This document shows, piece by piece, positions 9,538 to 18,502 of a stretch of DNA of 64,000 nt. Numbering within the stretch: the stretch's first letter is position 1; every line of letters starts with the position of its first letter. The DNA comes from Shimazuella alba. Lineage in GTDB: Bacteria; Bacillota; Bacilli; Thermoactinomycetales; Thermoactinomycetaceae. The position numbers were made by a program, and so were the translations under genes. The stretch lies in assembly GCF_009831235.1 (NCBI RefSeq), contig NZ_WUUL01000003.1, forward strand, positions 1 to 64,000, written 5' to 3'. Under the pieces are notes generated by a model that made no database searches, was not told the DNA's origin, and saw nothing but the letters and a program-made list of their open reading frames with translations.

Positions 9538-9552
9538 ACCATCATTTCATCT

Positions 9553-9596
9553 ATGAGAAAGAGCACATCATATAAAATAGATGTGCTCTTTCTCAT
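9553..9596. terminator. Perfect 17-bp hairpin terminator
   Basis: ATGAGAAAGAGCACATC pairs fully with GATGTGCTCTTTCTCAT, just after the TetR stop. Confidence 0.75.
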
Positions 9597-9950
9597 TACC
9601 AAAAGACAATAGACCACAGTAAGCCGCTTTCATCTCATTACATTAATCAGGGTATTTGGATTTTAGTGCGGAAACTCATTTTATTTAACTTAACTCATGT
9701 TCATATAGCACTAATTCGGATTATCGTGTGGGAAAATATACTTGCTGAAGCACCATATAATTTTGGAAAGGAAGAAATAATCAGCGGGTTATTGCTGATG
9801 AAAATTACCACACCAACACAAATAAATTCCTAACTTAACCACATTCTTCTTCATAATAATGAGAGATTTTTATAACTGATTACCCCATTTTATTTACAAG
9901 ATAATTTCCATAACTATTGAAGAATATACAAAAACATTAATATATAAGGT
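9597..9950. other. Intergenic, no gene seen
   Basis: About 350 bp without a supported frame. I see nothing but AT-rich sequence here. Confidence 0.45.
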
Positions 9951-9953
9951 TGA

Positions 9954-10009
9954 AACTATACAATGATGTCGGTATAATCTATAATATAAAACGACAACAA
10001 TGTATAGTT
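9954..10009. promoter_or_regulatory. Inverted repeat over promoter of second TetR gene
   Basis: AACTATACA (9954-9962) and TGTATAGTT (10001-10009) are perfect inverted arms flanking AT-rich promoter-like sequence directly upstream of the TetR gene. Autoregulation is an inference. Confidence 0.4.
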
Positions 10010-10048
10010 TATTATATGCTTTTTGTCATTAATTATGGAGGTGGCTTT

Positions 10049-10678
10049 ATGGCACCAAAAGTTAGCGAAGAATATAAAAAAAAGAGAGAAAGAGAATTAA
10101 TAGAAGCAGCCAGGAAGGTGTTTATCGAGAAAGGATTTGTTCACACTTCTATGCAAGATATTATGGACAAAGCTGGAATATCCAGGGGTGCATTGTATAG
10201 TTACTTTGATAATATTGATCACGTTTTTATCGAAGTCTTAAAATATGATGACCAAAAAGACATTCAATATTTTGTGCCATCTGATGAAGGTCCACTATGG
10301 CTACAATTAAAAAACTGGGTTGAAGAACAGCAATATTATATTGAAGCAATTGATCATACATTGCTTTATGCAAAAGCGGAATTCTTTTTGTCATCTAATT
10401 ACCCAAATGATAAAGATAATTTTCCTTACATTTTTGAACGCTACAATAAAACTACTGAAGCTATAGAAGTAGTATTAAATGAAGGTATGCGTAAAGGGGA
10501 ATTTAGACCTCAACAATCTACTCGTTCTATTGCACGGTATCTTATAACATTTATAAACGGTTTAATGTTGGATACATTCCAATTGGGACATGAACGAACA
10601 AAAGTAAAGGATCAGTTATCCGTCTTACTTTTCTCATTAGAAAAATTAATTAATCCAAATACGCAAAATGAGGAGTGA
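10049..10678 (+). CDS. TetR-family transcriptional regulator (YfiR-like)
   Basis: 209 aa. The ATG at 10049 lies after GGAGGTGG; the open frame extends upstream to 9950 without a ribosome binding site. The opening MAPKVSEEYKKKRERELIEA and the helix-turn-helix MQDIMDKAGISRGALYSYF resemble the Bacillus YfiR type. The next gene starts six bases behind the stop and shares the transcript, so regulator and acetyltransferase form a small operon. Confidence 0.87.
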   Translation: MAPKVSEEYKKKRERELIEAARKVFIEKGFVHTSMQDIMDKAGISRGALYSYFDNIDHVFIEVLKYDDQKDIQYFVPSDEGPLWLQLKNWVEEQQYYIEAIDHTLLYAKAEFFLSSNYPNDKDNFPYIFERYNKTTEAIEVVLNEGMRKGEFRPQQSTRSIARYLITFINGLMLDTFQLGHERTKVKDQLSVLLFSLEKLINPNTQNEE

Positions 10679-10683
10679 ATGTA

Positions 10684-11235
10684 ATGTTGTTTGATTCATC
10701 AAGAGTGAGATTAAGAAAGATGATAAAGGAAGATACAGAACTTTATCACAAGTGGAGAAATGATATAGAAGTTATGCAGTCCACCAATTCATCTTTGGAT
10801 GTTTATCCGATAAATGCAACTAAAGAATTTGTAGATCATGTTATTTTGGGTTCTCATACGGCCAAAAGCTACATAATGGTTGAAAAAGAGCATGAAACAC
10901 CAATTGGCATTATATCATTAATCAACATTGATTATAAAAATAGAAATGCTGAATGTATTATTGACATCGGAGAAAAGGAATATTGGGGAAAAGGCTATGG
11001 TTCAGAGGGGTTGAAATTACTGCTGGATTACGCTTTTTACGAAATGAATCTTCATCGAGTTTCCCTTAAAGTATTTTCATTTAATGATAGAGCTATTCGA
11101 TTGTACACCAAGATCGGTTTTCAAGAAGAAGGAAACAGTAGACAAAGTTTATTTAGAAATGGTGAATGGCATGACATAATTCATATGGGGCTTCTGCAAA
11201 ATGAATACTTTGAGAAACAAGTGAAAAGTATATAA
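10684..11235 (+). CDS. GNAT-family N-acetyltransferase (RimJ/RimL type)
   Basis: 183 aa. Start ATG at 10684, eight bases after GAGGAG that lies inside the end of the upstream TetR gene. It shows the Acetyltransf_3 layout: RLRKMIKEDTELYHKWRND at the N-terminus, the acetyl-CoA loop EYWGKGYGSEGLKLLLDYAF near the middle, then HRVSLKVFSFNDRAIRLYTK and the GF(Q)EEG strand. Substrate is unknown; relatives acetylate protein N-termini, polyamines or drugs. Likely co-transcribed with the TetR gene. Confidence 0.88.
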   Translation: MLFDSSRVRLRKMIKEDTELYHKWRNDIEVMQSTNSSLDVYPINATKEFVDHVILGSHTAKSYIMVEKEHETPIGIISLINIDYKNRNAECIIDIGEKEYWGKGYGSEGLKLLLDYAFYEMNLHRVSLKVFSFNDRAIRLYTKIGFQEEGNSRQSLFRNGEWHDIIHMGLLQNEYFEKQVKSI

Positions 11236-11310
11236 AAATTATCCCACTGTATAGAAAAGAACAGAGAAAGATTAACGGCTGAACAACAAATTCAAACGTA
11301 AAAAGTTGAA

Positions 11311-11362
11311 GAATAAACAAAAAGCATTACTCTAATCATCAAGTAATGCTTTTTGTTTATTC
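11311..11362. terminator. Perfect 21-bp hairpin terminator
   Basis: GAATAAACAAAAAGCATTACT is fully complementary to the arm at 11342-11362. It ends the TetR-GNAT operon. Confidence 0.75.
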
Positions 11363-11427
11363 TCTAAAATGTTGCAAAAGGGAAACAAATATACTTAACC
11401 TACCAAGGTTTAAAATTATTAACAGGC

Positions 11428-11688
11428 ATGAGAGCGAATTTGATTATAGTCTTAGTTGAGACTACTTTACCGTCTCCCTCCTACTGCCCAAAATGTGGTA
11501 CTGTTGTAAACTTATACAGCCCGGTAAAAAGAAGCAGTTATTTTTTCGATCTACCAATGCATGCTAAACGTGTCGGTATTTATATAAAACTCCAGCGTTA
11601 TAAGTGTCGAAAATGTAATGAAACATTTTTTGAAAATCTACCAGATATGGCTGTCAATCGTTCTGTTATTAATAGGCTAATTCATTAA
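11428..11688 (+). pseudogene. ISL3-family transposase fragment (N-terminal zinc finger)
   Basis: About 86 codons. From residue 19 the translation matches the N-terminal zinc-binding domain of ISL3 transposases: YCPKCG, then LPMHAKRVGIYIKLQRYKC and RKCNETFFENLPDM. The four Cys ligands are present. The DDE catalytic domain (about 300 residues) is missing and no terminal repeats are evident, so this is an inactive scar. Confidence 0.75.
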
Positions 11689-12019
11689 TCACAGGTAGTA
11701 GGGCCAATCAACTAATCTGGATTATTCTATTTTTTTCATGGTATGATAAAAATGTCCAAATGGAGCTGTCATAGAAAGGATAAATGGCTCCACAAAGACT
11801 TACATAAGAATTTTATTTTTAAGGAATGAAATTCAGAAATGCAGTTCATAGTTTAGCAATAGCTCATTGATCTCATCTTTTTTAATATTTCATTGATGTT
11901 TTATACCATTCACACCACTAACGAACCTACATATACCTAATACAAAACCTTATTTTCATCCATTAAAAATAAGTTCTTCTACATGGAAAATGTCTCATTT
12001 CATAATGGAGGGTATCCAC
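11689..12019. other. Intergenic, no gene seen
   Basis: AT-rich; presumably holds the murA promoter. No repeat or RNA motif recognised. Confidence 0.4.
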
Positions 12020-13318
12020 TTGGAAAAAATATTGGTACATGGCGGTAACAAACTGCAAGGCTCGATAAAAGCACATGGTTCTAAAAATTCGATACTACCT
12101 TTAATTTCAGCTTCTATATTAGCATCACGAAATCAAGTGACTATTAAAAATGTCCCTACAGCATTAGAAGACGTATCCACCATCACCCAATTATTAAAAA
12201 CGCTTGGAATAAAAGTGAATACATCAGAGGACAACGTTACGATTCAAGCAGAAAAATTTGATTCGACAGAAGCACCTTTTGAGTTAGTTTCCAAAATGCG
12301 TGCTTCCGTTACGGTTCTTGGTCCACTTTTAGCACGAAAAAAATATGCCCGAGTCCCTCTCCCAGGCGGGTGTGCTATTGGAAGCAGACCCATCGATCAA
12401 CACCTAAAAGGATTAGAAGCATTAGGAGCACAATTTAAAATAGGCCATGGCGTTGTGGAAGGTTTTGTTCCAGATCAGCTAAGAGGTACCAATGTATACT
12501 TAGATATCCCTAGTGTAGGTGCTACTCAAAACATTTTAATGGCTGCTACATTGGCCAAAGGAATAACAACGATTGTGAACGCCGCATGTGAACCTGAGAT
12601 TCAGGATTTAGCCAACTTCTTAAACCAGATGGGAGCAAGAATCGAAGGCGCTGGTACTCCATTTATTACGATTGAAGGAGTCGATTTCCTACGAGGAATT
12701 GACTATTCGATCATACCAGATCGGATTGAAATAGGCACTTATATGATAGCAGCAGCAATTACACGTGGAGATGTATTTATTGAAAACGCTAAATCCAAGC
12801 ACCTTACCTCTTTGATTGTAAAAATGCGTGAAATGGGCATCACCGTGTTGGAATCTGATAATGGAATCCATGTAAGTGCGACAGATGAATTAAAGCCAAT
12901 TGATATTAAAACGCTTCCTTACCCTGGTTTTCCAACAGACTTGCAATCCCCTATGATGGTCTTACAATTAGCAGCTAATGGTACTAGTACGCTAACAGAA
13001 ACTGTGTTTGAAGACCGTTTTATGCATGTGGAAGAATTCCGCCGAATGGGAGCTAACATAAAGATTAATGGGCAAACAGCTTTGATCGAAGGCGGTAATC
13101 CTTTATCTGGTACACAAGTGATGGCTACTGATTTAAGAGCAGGAGCTGCCTTAGTATTGGCTGGACTCATTGCAGAAGGCACTACAGAAGTACGGGAACT
13201 AAGACATATCGACAGAGGTTATATTGATCTTGTAGGACAGTTGAAATCATTAGGAGCAAGTATTGAAAGAACCGATATAGAGTCTCATTCTTTTTTACAA
13301 AAAGAATCTCTCTTGTAG
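12020..13318 (+). CDS. murA: UDP-N-acetylglucosamine 1-carboxyvinyltransferase (MurA paralogue)
   Basis: 432 aa, normal family length. It transfers enolpyruvate from PEP to UDP-GlcNAc, the first committed step of peptidoglycan synthesis, in the cytosol. Key features are the N-terminal GSIKAHGSKNSILP with the Lys-Asn pair, the active-site Cys in LPGGCAIGSRPIDQH, PYPGFPTDLQSPM, and the C-terminal DLRAGAALVLAGLIAEG. The TTG at 12020 lies eight bases after GGAGG, which beats the upstream ATG at 11990. The gene stands alone, as usual for the second MurA copy of Bacillota, and fosfomycin sensitivity is expected because the Cys is present. Confidence 0.93.
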   Translation: MEKILVHGGNKLQGSIKAHGSKNSILPLISASILASRNQVTIKNVPTALEDVSTITQLLKTLGIKVNTSEDNVTIQAEKFDSTEAPFELVSKMRASVTVLGPLLARKKYARVPLPGGCAIGSRPIDQHLKGLEALGAQFKIGHGVVEGFVPDQLRGTNVYLDIPSVGATQNILMAATLAKGITTIVNAACEPEIQDLANFLNQMGARIEGAGTPFITIEGVDFLRGIDYSIIPDRIEIGTYMIAAAITRGDVFIENAKSKHLTSLIVKMREMGITVLESDNGIHVSATDELKPIDIKTLPYPGFPTDLQSPMMVLQLAANGTSTLTETVFEDRFMHVEEFRRMGANIKINGQTALIEGGNPLSGTQVMATDLRAGAALVLAGLIAEGTTEVRELRHIDRGYIDLVGQLKSLGASIERTDIESHSFLQKESLL

Positions 13319-13358
13319 GAAAAATAGATCTGCCTCATTTTCAAAACTAGTACTTTGC

Positions 13359-13396
13359 AAAAAAGGAAAGAGAGTTTCATTATCTCTTCCTTTTTT
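13359..13396 (+). terminator. Rho-independent terminator
   Basis: AAAAAAGGAAAGAGA pairs with TCTCTTCCTTTTTT behind murA. Confidence 0.75.
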
Positions 13397-13502
13397 ATTT
13401 CTTTTGATTAAATATAATTTCTGTTATTTTTTTGTCCAAATGCATAGCCATTGATATATAATATAAATTATAAATATTCAAAATATAACATTTGGAGGAA
13501 TT

Positions 13503-13907
13503 ATGATACGATTTACATGCTATGTAGCAGCTCTGATACTCTGTGTCTCGCTCCTATTTGTACCTAATCTTGCAGAAGCAAAACCACATAAAACAGTACA
13601 AAGTGAGTATCAAGTAACTGGACAAGTTCGAGCTTGGGAAGCGAGTTACTCTTTTCGCATTAAAGCTGGGAAGAAAGAACTAGTGAAAGGATATGGAACA
13701 GCTACACAAGGTGCACCAGAATGGGGAGATTTTAAAGAGTTGATCAAGGTTAAACATAAAAAAGGGCAAAAATTAACCTTAGAACTATTCGAAATAAGCC
13801 AAGCAGATGGTAGTGAAATTCACAAATTAACGATCCCGCTAGATAAAATAGAAGGAAAAGTATTCCACAATGAAACATTTAGAAACGTTAAGGTATCATT
13901 GAACTAA
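13503..13907 (+). CDS. Secreted protein with Gmad2 immunoglobulin-like domain
   Basis: 134 aa. A signal peptide occupies residues 1-27 with an AEA cleavage motif before KPHK. The mature part is one Gmad2 domain, the immunoglobulin-like fold known from GerM-type spore germination proteins. Its hallmarks are VTGQVRAWEASYSFRI, the GAPEWGDF turn, and SQADGSEIHKLTIPLD. No GerMN domain precedes it, so it is a free-standing version. It probably acts at the cell surface or spore envelope; the binding partner is unknown. GGAGG precedes the ATG, and the gene is monocistronic with a strong hairpin terminator behind it. Confidence 0.8.
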   Translation: MIRFTCYVAALILCVSLLFVPNLAEAKPHKTVQSEYQVTGQVRAWEASYSFRIKAGKKELVKGYGTATQGAPEWGDFKELIKVKHKKGQKLTLELFEISQADGSEIHKLTIPLDKIEGKVFHNETFRNVKVSLN

Positions 13908-13935
13908 TTTGCAAATGACATCTCAAACCAATGCA

Positions 13936-13976
13936 ATAAACAAACCGACCTTGTTAAAGAGGCCGGTTTGTTTATT
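13936..13976. terminator. Hairpin terminator
   Basis: AATAAACAAACCGACCT pairs with AGGCCGGTTTGTTTATT with one mismatch. Confidence 0.75.
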
Positions 13977-14017
13977 TATAGAAACACACTCTATAACATT
14001 TTTATACATATATTTTC

Positions 14018-14075
14018 GAGCGGGAAAACCCATGGTTTTAATCATGGAGTGATGAAAAGCGCTAGCTAAAGGAAA
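14018..14075. mobile_element. IS200/IS605-type end, remnant
   Basis: CCCATGGTTTTAATCATGG is a hairpin of the kind found at the ends of IS200/IS605 elements, followed by GATGAAAAGCGCTAGC. No transposase gene is attached. It lies 230 bp from the omega-RNA-like sequence at 14300. Confidence 0.35.
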
Positions 14076-14299
14076 TTTATTCTCCTGAAAGTTTGACAAT
14101 ATTTTTTCAAAATAAATCTTTACAAACGTGAGTTCTGTTGGTAAAATACCTTAGTTGCTCATTAAAACAAGATATAGTATTGTGCAAACCAAATCCTTTT
14201 GCACAAAAAATGCGATGCGTATGGAAATGCATAGAAAGAATTGGGTAAAACCAAGCTGTCTGTCTCTGTTATTAATAACCACAAAGAACTCTATTTATC

Positions 14300-14388
14300 T
14301 GTGGGTCTCCCGGTTTAGCCAGGTAAGGAAGCAGCCATGAGACTATCACCCTAATAATCCCACAGCTTTCACTGTGTGGGTGTTAAAA
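14300..14388 (+). ncRNA. Orphan TnpB omega-RNA-like sequence (IS605/IS1341 right end)
   Basis: The sequence runs GTGGGTCTCCCGGTTTAGCC, then AGGTAAGGAAGCAGCC, then ATGAGACTATCACCC, and ends in the hairpin CCCACAGCTTTCACTGTG. This order is what I know from the conserved right end, and guide-RNA scaffold, of IS1341-type TnpB elements. No tnpB frame survives upstream; the 14155-14290 segment gives only short frames. The identification is from memory of the pattern and needs a covariance search. Confidence 0.5.
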
Positions 14389-14396
14389 GTTATCCA

Positions 14397-14822
14397 TCAA
14401 TTTATTTTTTGCATAATCTTGACCATCTTGGAAGCAGCATATTCCAAATCTGCCAGTTCATCTTTGTCCAATGATTGTAATTTGGTACATATATCGTGCC
14501 AATGCTCTTTTACCACCTCTACTCCTTTTTCTGTAATGATCAACTTGATAATTCTTCTATCTTTTTCATCTTGTTTCTTTTCTACAAATTTTTTCTCTTC
14601 CAACTTACAGATTAAAGTAGTTAACTGTTGTTTACAGATATCCATTTTTAGAGATAACTGTGTCATGGAGATATTCTCCCTGCATTGAACCAAGCTTTCT
14701 AGGATATGCATCTGTAACGATGTTAAATCAGATCGTTTACGGCAATGAAATTTTTCGTAAAACAGGGGTAAAAGTCGAATAAAACTGTCAGCAATGCATC
14801 CTACTTCTGCTGTCATCATCAA
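14397..14822 (-). CDS. MarR-family transcriptional regulator
   Basis: 141 aa. A winged helix-turn-helix occupies about residues 30-110: MHILESLVQCRENISMTQL, KMDICKQQLTTLICKLEEKK, then the wing KKQDEKDRRIIKLIITEKG with the conserved DxR. It is divergent from the MFS exporter gene and probably represses it, a very common arrangement for drug-responsive efflux. The first ATG is preceded by GAGAGGG. Confidence 0.9.
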   Translation of the reverse strand: MMMTAEVGCIADSFIRLLPLFYEKFHCRKRSDLTSLQMHILESLVQCRENISMTQLSLKMDICKQQLTTLICKLEEKKFVEKKQDEKDRRIIKLIITEKGVEVVKEHWHDICTKLQSLDKDELADLEYAASKMVKIMQKIN

Positions 14823-15131
14823 ACATCCCTCTCATTATTTAAAATGCATTGACAATTAGTAAACATTCATTTAATATCTTTTGTAGCACAGTATGAATTA
14901 TATATAATATATCTGTGCAAATCTACTCTCCTCGGTTCATATTTATAAACAATTACTGACGAAAATGAGAGAAAGAAAGGAATTTCAATTGTGTTCTAGT
15001 CCATTCTATTGTAACAGCGAATGCACTTTACGTTTTTGCGGCTTCTTACCTAGAGAATATTTTAAAAATAAAATATTTTCCTGTTAAGAAAGTTACTATT
15101 ATTTTATCTTCAATTGGAGAGGACGATTTGA
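14823..15131. promoter_or_regulatory. Divergent promoter region MarR/MFS
   Basis: Holds the promoters of both genes. A short inverted repeat (GAATATTTTA / TAAAATATTTTC) lies near 15053-15081 in the MFS leader. No leader peptide of useful length was found. Confidence 0.35.
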
Positions 15132-16517
15132 ATGTCAGCAAATAACTCCCAAACACCAAACATGAAGCGATTGGTGCCTTGGATTATCTATATTATTTTC
15201 TTTGCTGTTTTAAATGAGACTGTTTTTAATGTCTCTACTCCAAATATCGCTAGTCAATTTCATTTAAATCCTTCACAAGTAAGCTGGATTATTACCATTT
15301 TTATCCTTTTCTTTGGTATGGGATCTGTTATTTATGGAAAACTTTCTGATTCCTTTAGTATTAAAAAACTTATTTCTTTTGGGATTATCCTGTACAGTCT
15401 TAGTTCCATCATTGGTTTTGTATTTCATAACAACTATGCAATCGTAATCGTTGCACGAGCAATTCAAGGTGCTGGTGCTTCCGCAATACCTGCTCTTGTC
15501 ATGATCATCGTTGCAAGATATTTCACAAAAGAACAAAGAGGTAAACTATTCGGATTTATTACCTCCACTGTCTCTTTTGCCATTGGTATAGGGCCTGTGT
15601 TAGGAGGATACGTCTCTGGAACGTATCATTGGTCTTATCTCTTTGTTATTCCAGTTTTCTCTTTGGTTGCTCTACCCTTTATTCAACGCATTCTACCAAG
15701 TGACACACCGAGTGGGGGTAAGCTGGATATTGTTGGGACGATCCTGATGGGTATCGCTGTATCTTCCCTTATTCTCTATTTAACAGAAACAAACTGGTTC
15801 TATATTCCGATCTTTGTTATAGCGATCATTTGGTTTATTTTCCATATACGTCGCGCTAGCAATCCATTTGTAGAACCGGAACTATTCCGTAATCGTTTCT
15901 ATCGAAATGGTCTTATCATCGGATTTTTAATTTTCAGCTCTGTAATGGGTGTTATGTTCATCCTTCCTCTTATGTTAGATGAGCTTTACCACTTAAATAC
16001 ACAAACTATTGGTCTCATCATGTTTCCAGGTGCCTTTAGTGCAGTGATCTTTGGAACAGTAGCTGGAAATCTAACGGTCCGAAAAGGCAGTCACTTTGTA
16101 GTTTATCTTGGCCTAGGTCTTATCACCCTCAGCTTTTTCATACAAGCTTCCGTTGTAGGAATCTGGGTATGGTACATCGGAATCGCATTAGTTGTCCAAT
16201 ATATTGGTTTTTCCTTTTTACAAACTGCACTGGTCGAGAGTGTGACAAATATATTGCCTAACAAACAAATAGGTGTCGGCATGGGATTTTATAATTTAGT
16301 CTCTTTTGTATCTGGGGCAATCGGAACTGCGCTTGTTTCTCAAGCAATGGAACAGCCATTTTTAAAAACAGCTATACATCCTTTGGTTTCGAATCCTGGT
16401 GCATATGCATTTAGCAATCTCATGCTTATCTTTACGCTTATTGTCATTGCAAGCGCATTGCTGTACTTCTTCACCTTTGGAAAACAGGAAAACCTAACAG
16501 AAGAATCTGCTTCATAA
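15132..16517 (+). CDS. MFS drug exporter, Tet(K)/Tet(L)-like DHA2 type
   Basis: 461 aa with about 14 hydrophobic segments. Motif A (GKLSDSFSIKKL) follows TM2. The arginine of motif B lies in ARAIQGAGASAIPAL in TM4. The antiporter motif C is GIGPVLGGYVSGTYHW in TM5. These are typical of proton-coupled drug exporters of the tetracycline/quinolone group. The TM1 pattern NETVFNVSTPNIASQF fits the same subgroup. Substrate cannot be read from sequence. GAGAGGACG precedes the ATG. The neighbouring MarR gene likely controls it. Confidence 0.9.
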   Translation: MSANNSQTPNMKRLVPWIIYIIFFAVLNETVFNVSTPNIASQFHLNPSQVSWIITIFILFFGMGSVIYGKLSDSFSIKKLISFGIILYSLSSIIGFVFHNNYAIVIVARAIQGAGASAIPALVMIIVARYFTKEQRGKLFGFITSTVSFAIGIGPVLGGYVSGTYHWSYLFVIPVFSLVALPFIQRILPSDTPSGGKLDIVGTILMGIAVSSLILYLTETNWFYIPIFVIAIIWFIFHIRRASNPFVEPELFRNRFYRNGLIIGFLIFSSVMGVMFILPLMLDELYHLNTQTIGLIMFPGAFSAVIFGTVAGNLTVRKGSHFVVYLGLGLITLSFFIQASVVGIWVWYIGIALVVQYIGFSFLQTALVESVTNILPNKQIGVGMGFYNLVSFVSGAIGTALVSQAMEQPFLKTAIHPLVSNPGAYAFSNLMLIFTLIVIASALLYFFTFGKQENLTEESAS

Positions 16518-16524
16518 TTTTTTT

Positions 16525-16565
16525 TAAAAGTTAACTGCTCATAAATGGGTGGTTAACTTTTTTTA
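16525..16565 (+). terminator. Rho-independent terminator
   Basis: AAAAGTTAAC with GTTAACTTTT and a T run, right after the exporter. Confidence 0.7.
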
Positions 16566-16775
16566 CAAGTTTAAGAAAATAAAATCTAAACCAGAAATTT
16601 TCTCTATCGTTATTTTGAATAAACAGAAGAAAGATTATTACCACGATAAAATGCCATAAAAACCTGCTAGTGGGATTCATTTCTATTGATAAGTAAAAAA
16701 TAAAATTTCAGTATTGTATAGTAATCAAAATAATGTTAAGCTAAATACACTTGAATCAGAGCGGAGGGGTTTACA

Positions 16776-16820
16776 TTGAAAATGGTAAGATTGTTTCTCA
16801 ACATTTGTGTCGCTAACTGA
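16776..16820 (+). CDS. 14-codon leader peptide upstream of hflX
   Basis: A TTG, six bases after GGAGGGG, opens a 14-residue frame beginning MKMVRLF and ending VAN. It is followed by a hairpin (16833-16852) and an intrinsic terminator (16900-16937) before hflX. The small frame, strong ribosome binding site and downstream structures together look like a ribosome-mediated attenuator. An ATG at 16782 in the same frame is an alternative start. Confidence 0.45.
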   Translation: MKMVRLFLNICVAN

Positions 16821-16832
16821 ATAGTGATCAAA

Positions 16833-16937
16833 AACTCTGTGACTACAGAGTTCGTGGGATTCGTCTACCTTTTTCGATGGGAAACCAGAATTTGTATACA
16901 AAAAGAGGGTATGATAAGACAAATCTACCCTCTTTTT
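16833..16937 (+). promoter_or_regulatory. Attenuator in the hflX leader
   Basis: Hairpin 1 is AACTCTGT/ACAGAGTT (16833-16852). The terminator is AAAAAGAGGGTA (16900-16911) with TACCCTCTTTTT (16926-16937). CTACCTTTTT at 16865-16874 is complementary, with a bulge, to the first terminator arm and could act as antiterminator when a ribosome stalls on the leader frame. Confidence 0.5.
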
Positions 16938-17135
16938 GCTGTGTTTTTTACAATTTCATTTTAGGTAAAAGGAAAACGCTAATATCTTCTCCTGTACTAC
17001 CTGCTATCATCGAGGATAGACTGCCCTAACATTTGATTGCTTTGCGACACATCCATTAGCGAGTATAGAGATACTTTAAAATGTGAGTCTCTGTATGGAA
17101 CAAAAACGAAAAATAAAAAAGCGAGGTACTGCTAA

Positions 17136-18413
17136 TTGGAACAACTACAAAAAGCAATCATAGTCGGAGTTAAATTACAACATCAAGAAGATTTTGACAC
17201 TAGCCTAATGGAGCTTGCTGAACTTGCAAAAGCATGCGATGTAGAAGTAGTAGGCGAAGTTGTACAAAATCTCGATCATATACAAGCTTCTCATTATATT
17301 GGCAAAGGCAAAGTAAATGAAGTATTACGCCAAATTGATGAGCAGGATGCAAATCTCGTTATCTTTAATGACGAACTCTCCCCTACGCAAATTCGTAACC
17401 TAGAAGCAGATTTGAATTGTAAAGTGATCGATCGTACGATCTTAATCCTAGATATTTTTGCCCAGCGTGCACAGACAAAAGAAGCACAGCTACAAGTAAC
17501 AGTAGCTCAGTTGCAGTACATGCTCCCCCGTTTGGTAGGACTTCGTAAGTCTCTCGGCAGACAAAGTGGTGGTGTAGGAACTCGAAACAAGGGGATCGGG
17601 GAGAAAAAACTGGAGCTCGATCGGCGCAAAATTGAAGAACAGATTAACCGATTAAACAAAGAATTAAAACTCCTTGTCTCCCAACGCCAAACGCAACGTA
17701 AACAGCGCAAAAAAAGTGGCATTCCTGTTGTCTCTTTAGTTGGTTATACGAACGCAGGAAAATCTACCATCATGAATGCCATCGTAGAGCATTCGCAGCA
17801 TACACCAGCAAAGCAAGTGTTTGAAAAGGATATGTTATTTGCGACATTGGAGACAGTTATTCGCAAGGTACAACTTGCTGATAACAAATCATTCCTCTTA
17901 ACAGACACCGTTGGTTTTGTGAATAAGCTTCCCCACCATTTGGTGAAAGCTTTCCGCTCGACATTAGAAGAAGTAAAAGAAGCTGATCTATTGATTCATG
18001 TCGTTGATTTCTCCAGCCCAAATTATAGGCAGATGATCGAGGTAACCAACCGAGTGTTAAAAGAAATTGGTGTGGAAGATGTTCCTGTTATCTACGTGTA
18101 CAATAAAGCAGACATGATCGACTTTACTATCCCACTTGTCCAGAACAATGCGGTTACTCTTTCCGCTCAAAAACGAGTTGGCATAGAGGAACTTCTGCAA
18201 TTAATACAGGAAGAGATTTTCAAGGATTTTCAACAATATGAGCTGTTGATCCCATATGAACAAGATCGCCTACTGGCTTCCTTAAAACAAGATGCGCATA
18301 TTTTGGAAACTGCTTATGAAGACAATGGTGCAAAGGTAATTGTGGAATGTAATCCATCAGACGCTAAAAAATACCAGCCATATGAAATAGACAAAAATAA
18401 TATCCTTTTATAA
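17136..18413 (+). CDS. hflX: GTPase HflX, ribosome-splitting factor
   Basis: 425 aa, normal length. The N-terminal HflX domain (about 1-180) carries ASHYIGKGKVNE and NLEADLNCKVIDRTILIL, with the GTPBP_M coiled-coil region RLNKELKLLVSQRQTQRKQR. The G domain has G1 GYTNAGKS (about 206-213), G3 DTVGF and G4 NKAD. HflX binds 70S ribosomes and splits stalled ones after heat or antibiotic stress. The TTG start has GAGGT upstream. It is preceded by an apparent leader-peptide attenuator and followed by a T-rich terminator. Confidence 0.95.
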   Translation: MEQLQKAIIVGVKLQHQEDFDTSLMELAELAKACDVEVVGEVVQNLDHIQASHYIGKGKVNEVLRQIDEQDANLVIFNDELSPTQIRNLEADLNCKVIDRTILILDIFAQRAQTKEAQLQVTVAQLQYMLPRLVGLRKSLGRQSGGVGTRNKGIGEKKLELDRRKIEEQINRLNKELKLLVSQRQTQRKQRKKSGIPVVSLVGYTNAGKSTIMNAIVEHSQHTPAKQVFEKDMLFATLETVIRKVQLADNKSFLLTDTVGFVNKLPHHLVKAFRSTLEEVKEADLLIHVVDFSSPNYRQMIEVTNRVLKEIGVEDVPVIYVYNKADMIDFTIPLVQNNAVTLSAQKRVGIEELLQLIQEEIFKDFQQYELLIPYEQDRLLASLKQDAHILETAYEDNGAKVIVECNPSDAKKYQPYEIDKNNILL

Positions 18414-18420
18414 ACAAAAC

Positions 18421-18448
18421 AAAAACCTCTTTTTTATAGAGGTTTTTT
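18421..18448 (+). terminator. Rho-independent terminator
   Basis: AAAAACCTCT with AGAGGTTTTTT directly after hflX. Confidence 0.8.
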
Positions 18449-18502
18449 ATTTTTTCAAAGAATAGCTGGTTTTAATTTATATAGCGGTGTTTCACTCGAA
18501 GG

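Noticed and set aside
14300-14388. Signal recognition particle RNA fragment
   Set aside because: AAGGAAGCAGCC recalls the SRP loop, but the rest of the loop is absent and the whole segment fits a TnpB right end better.
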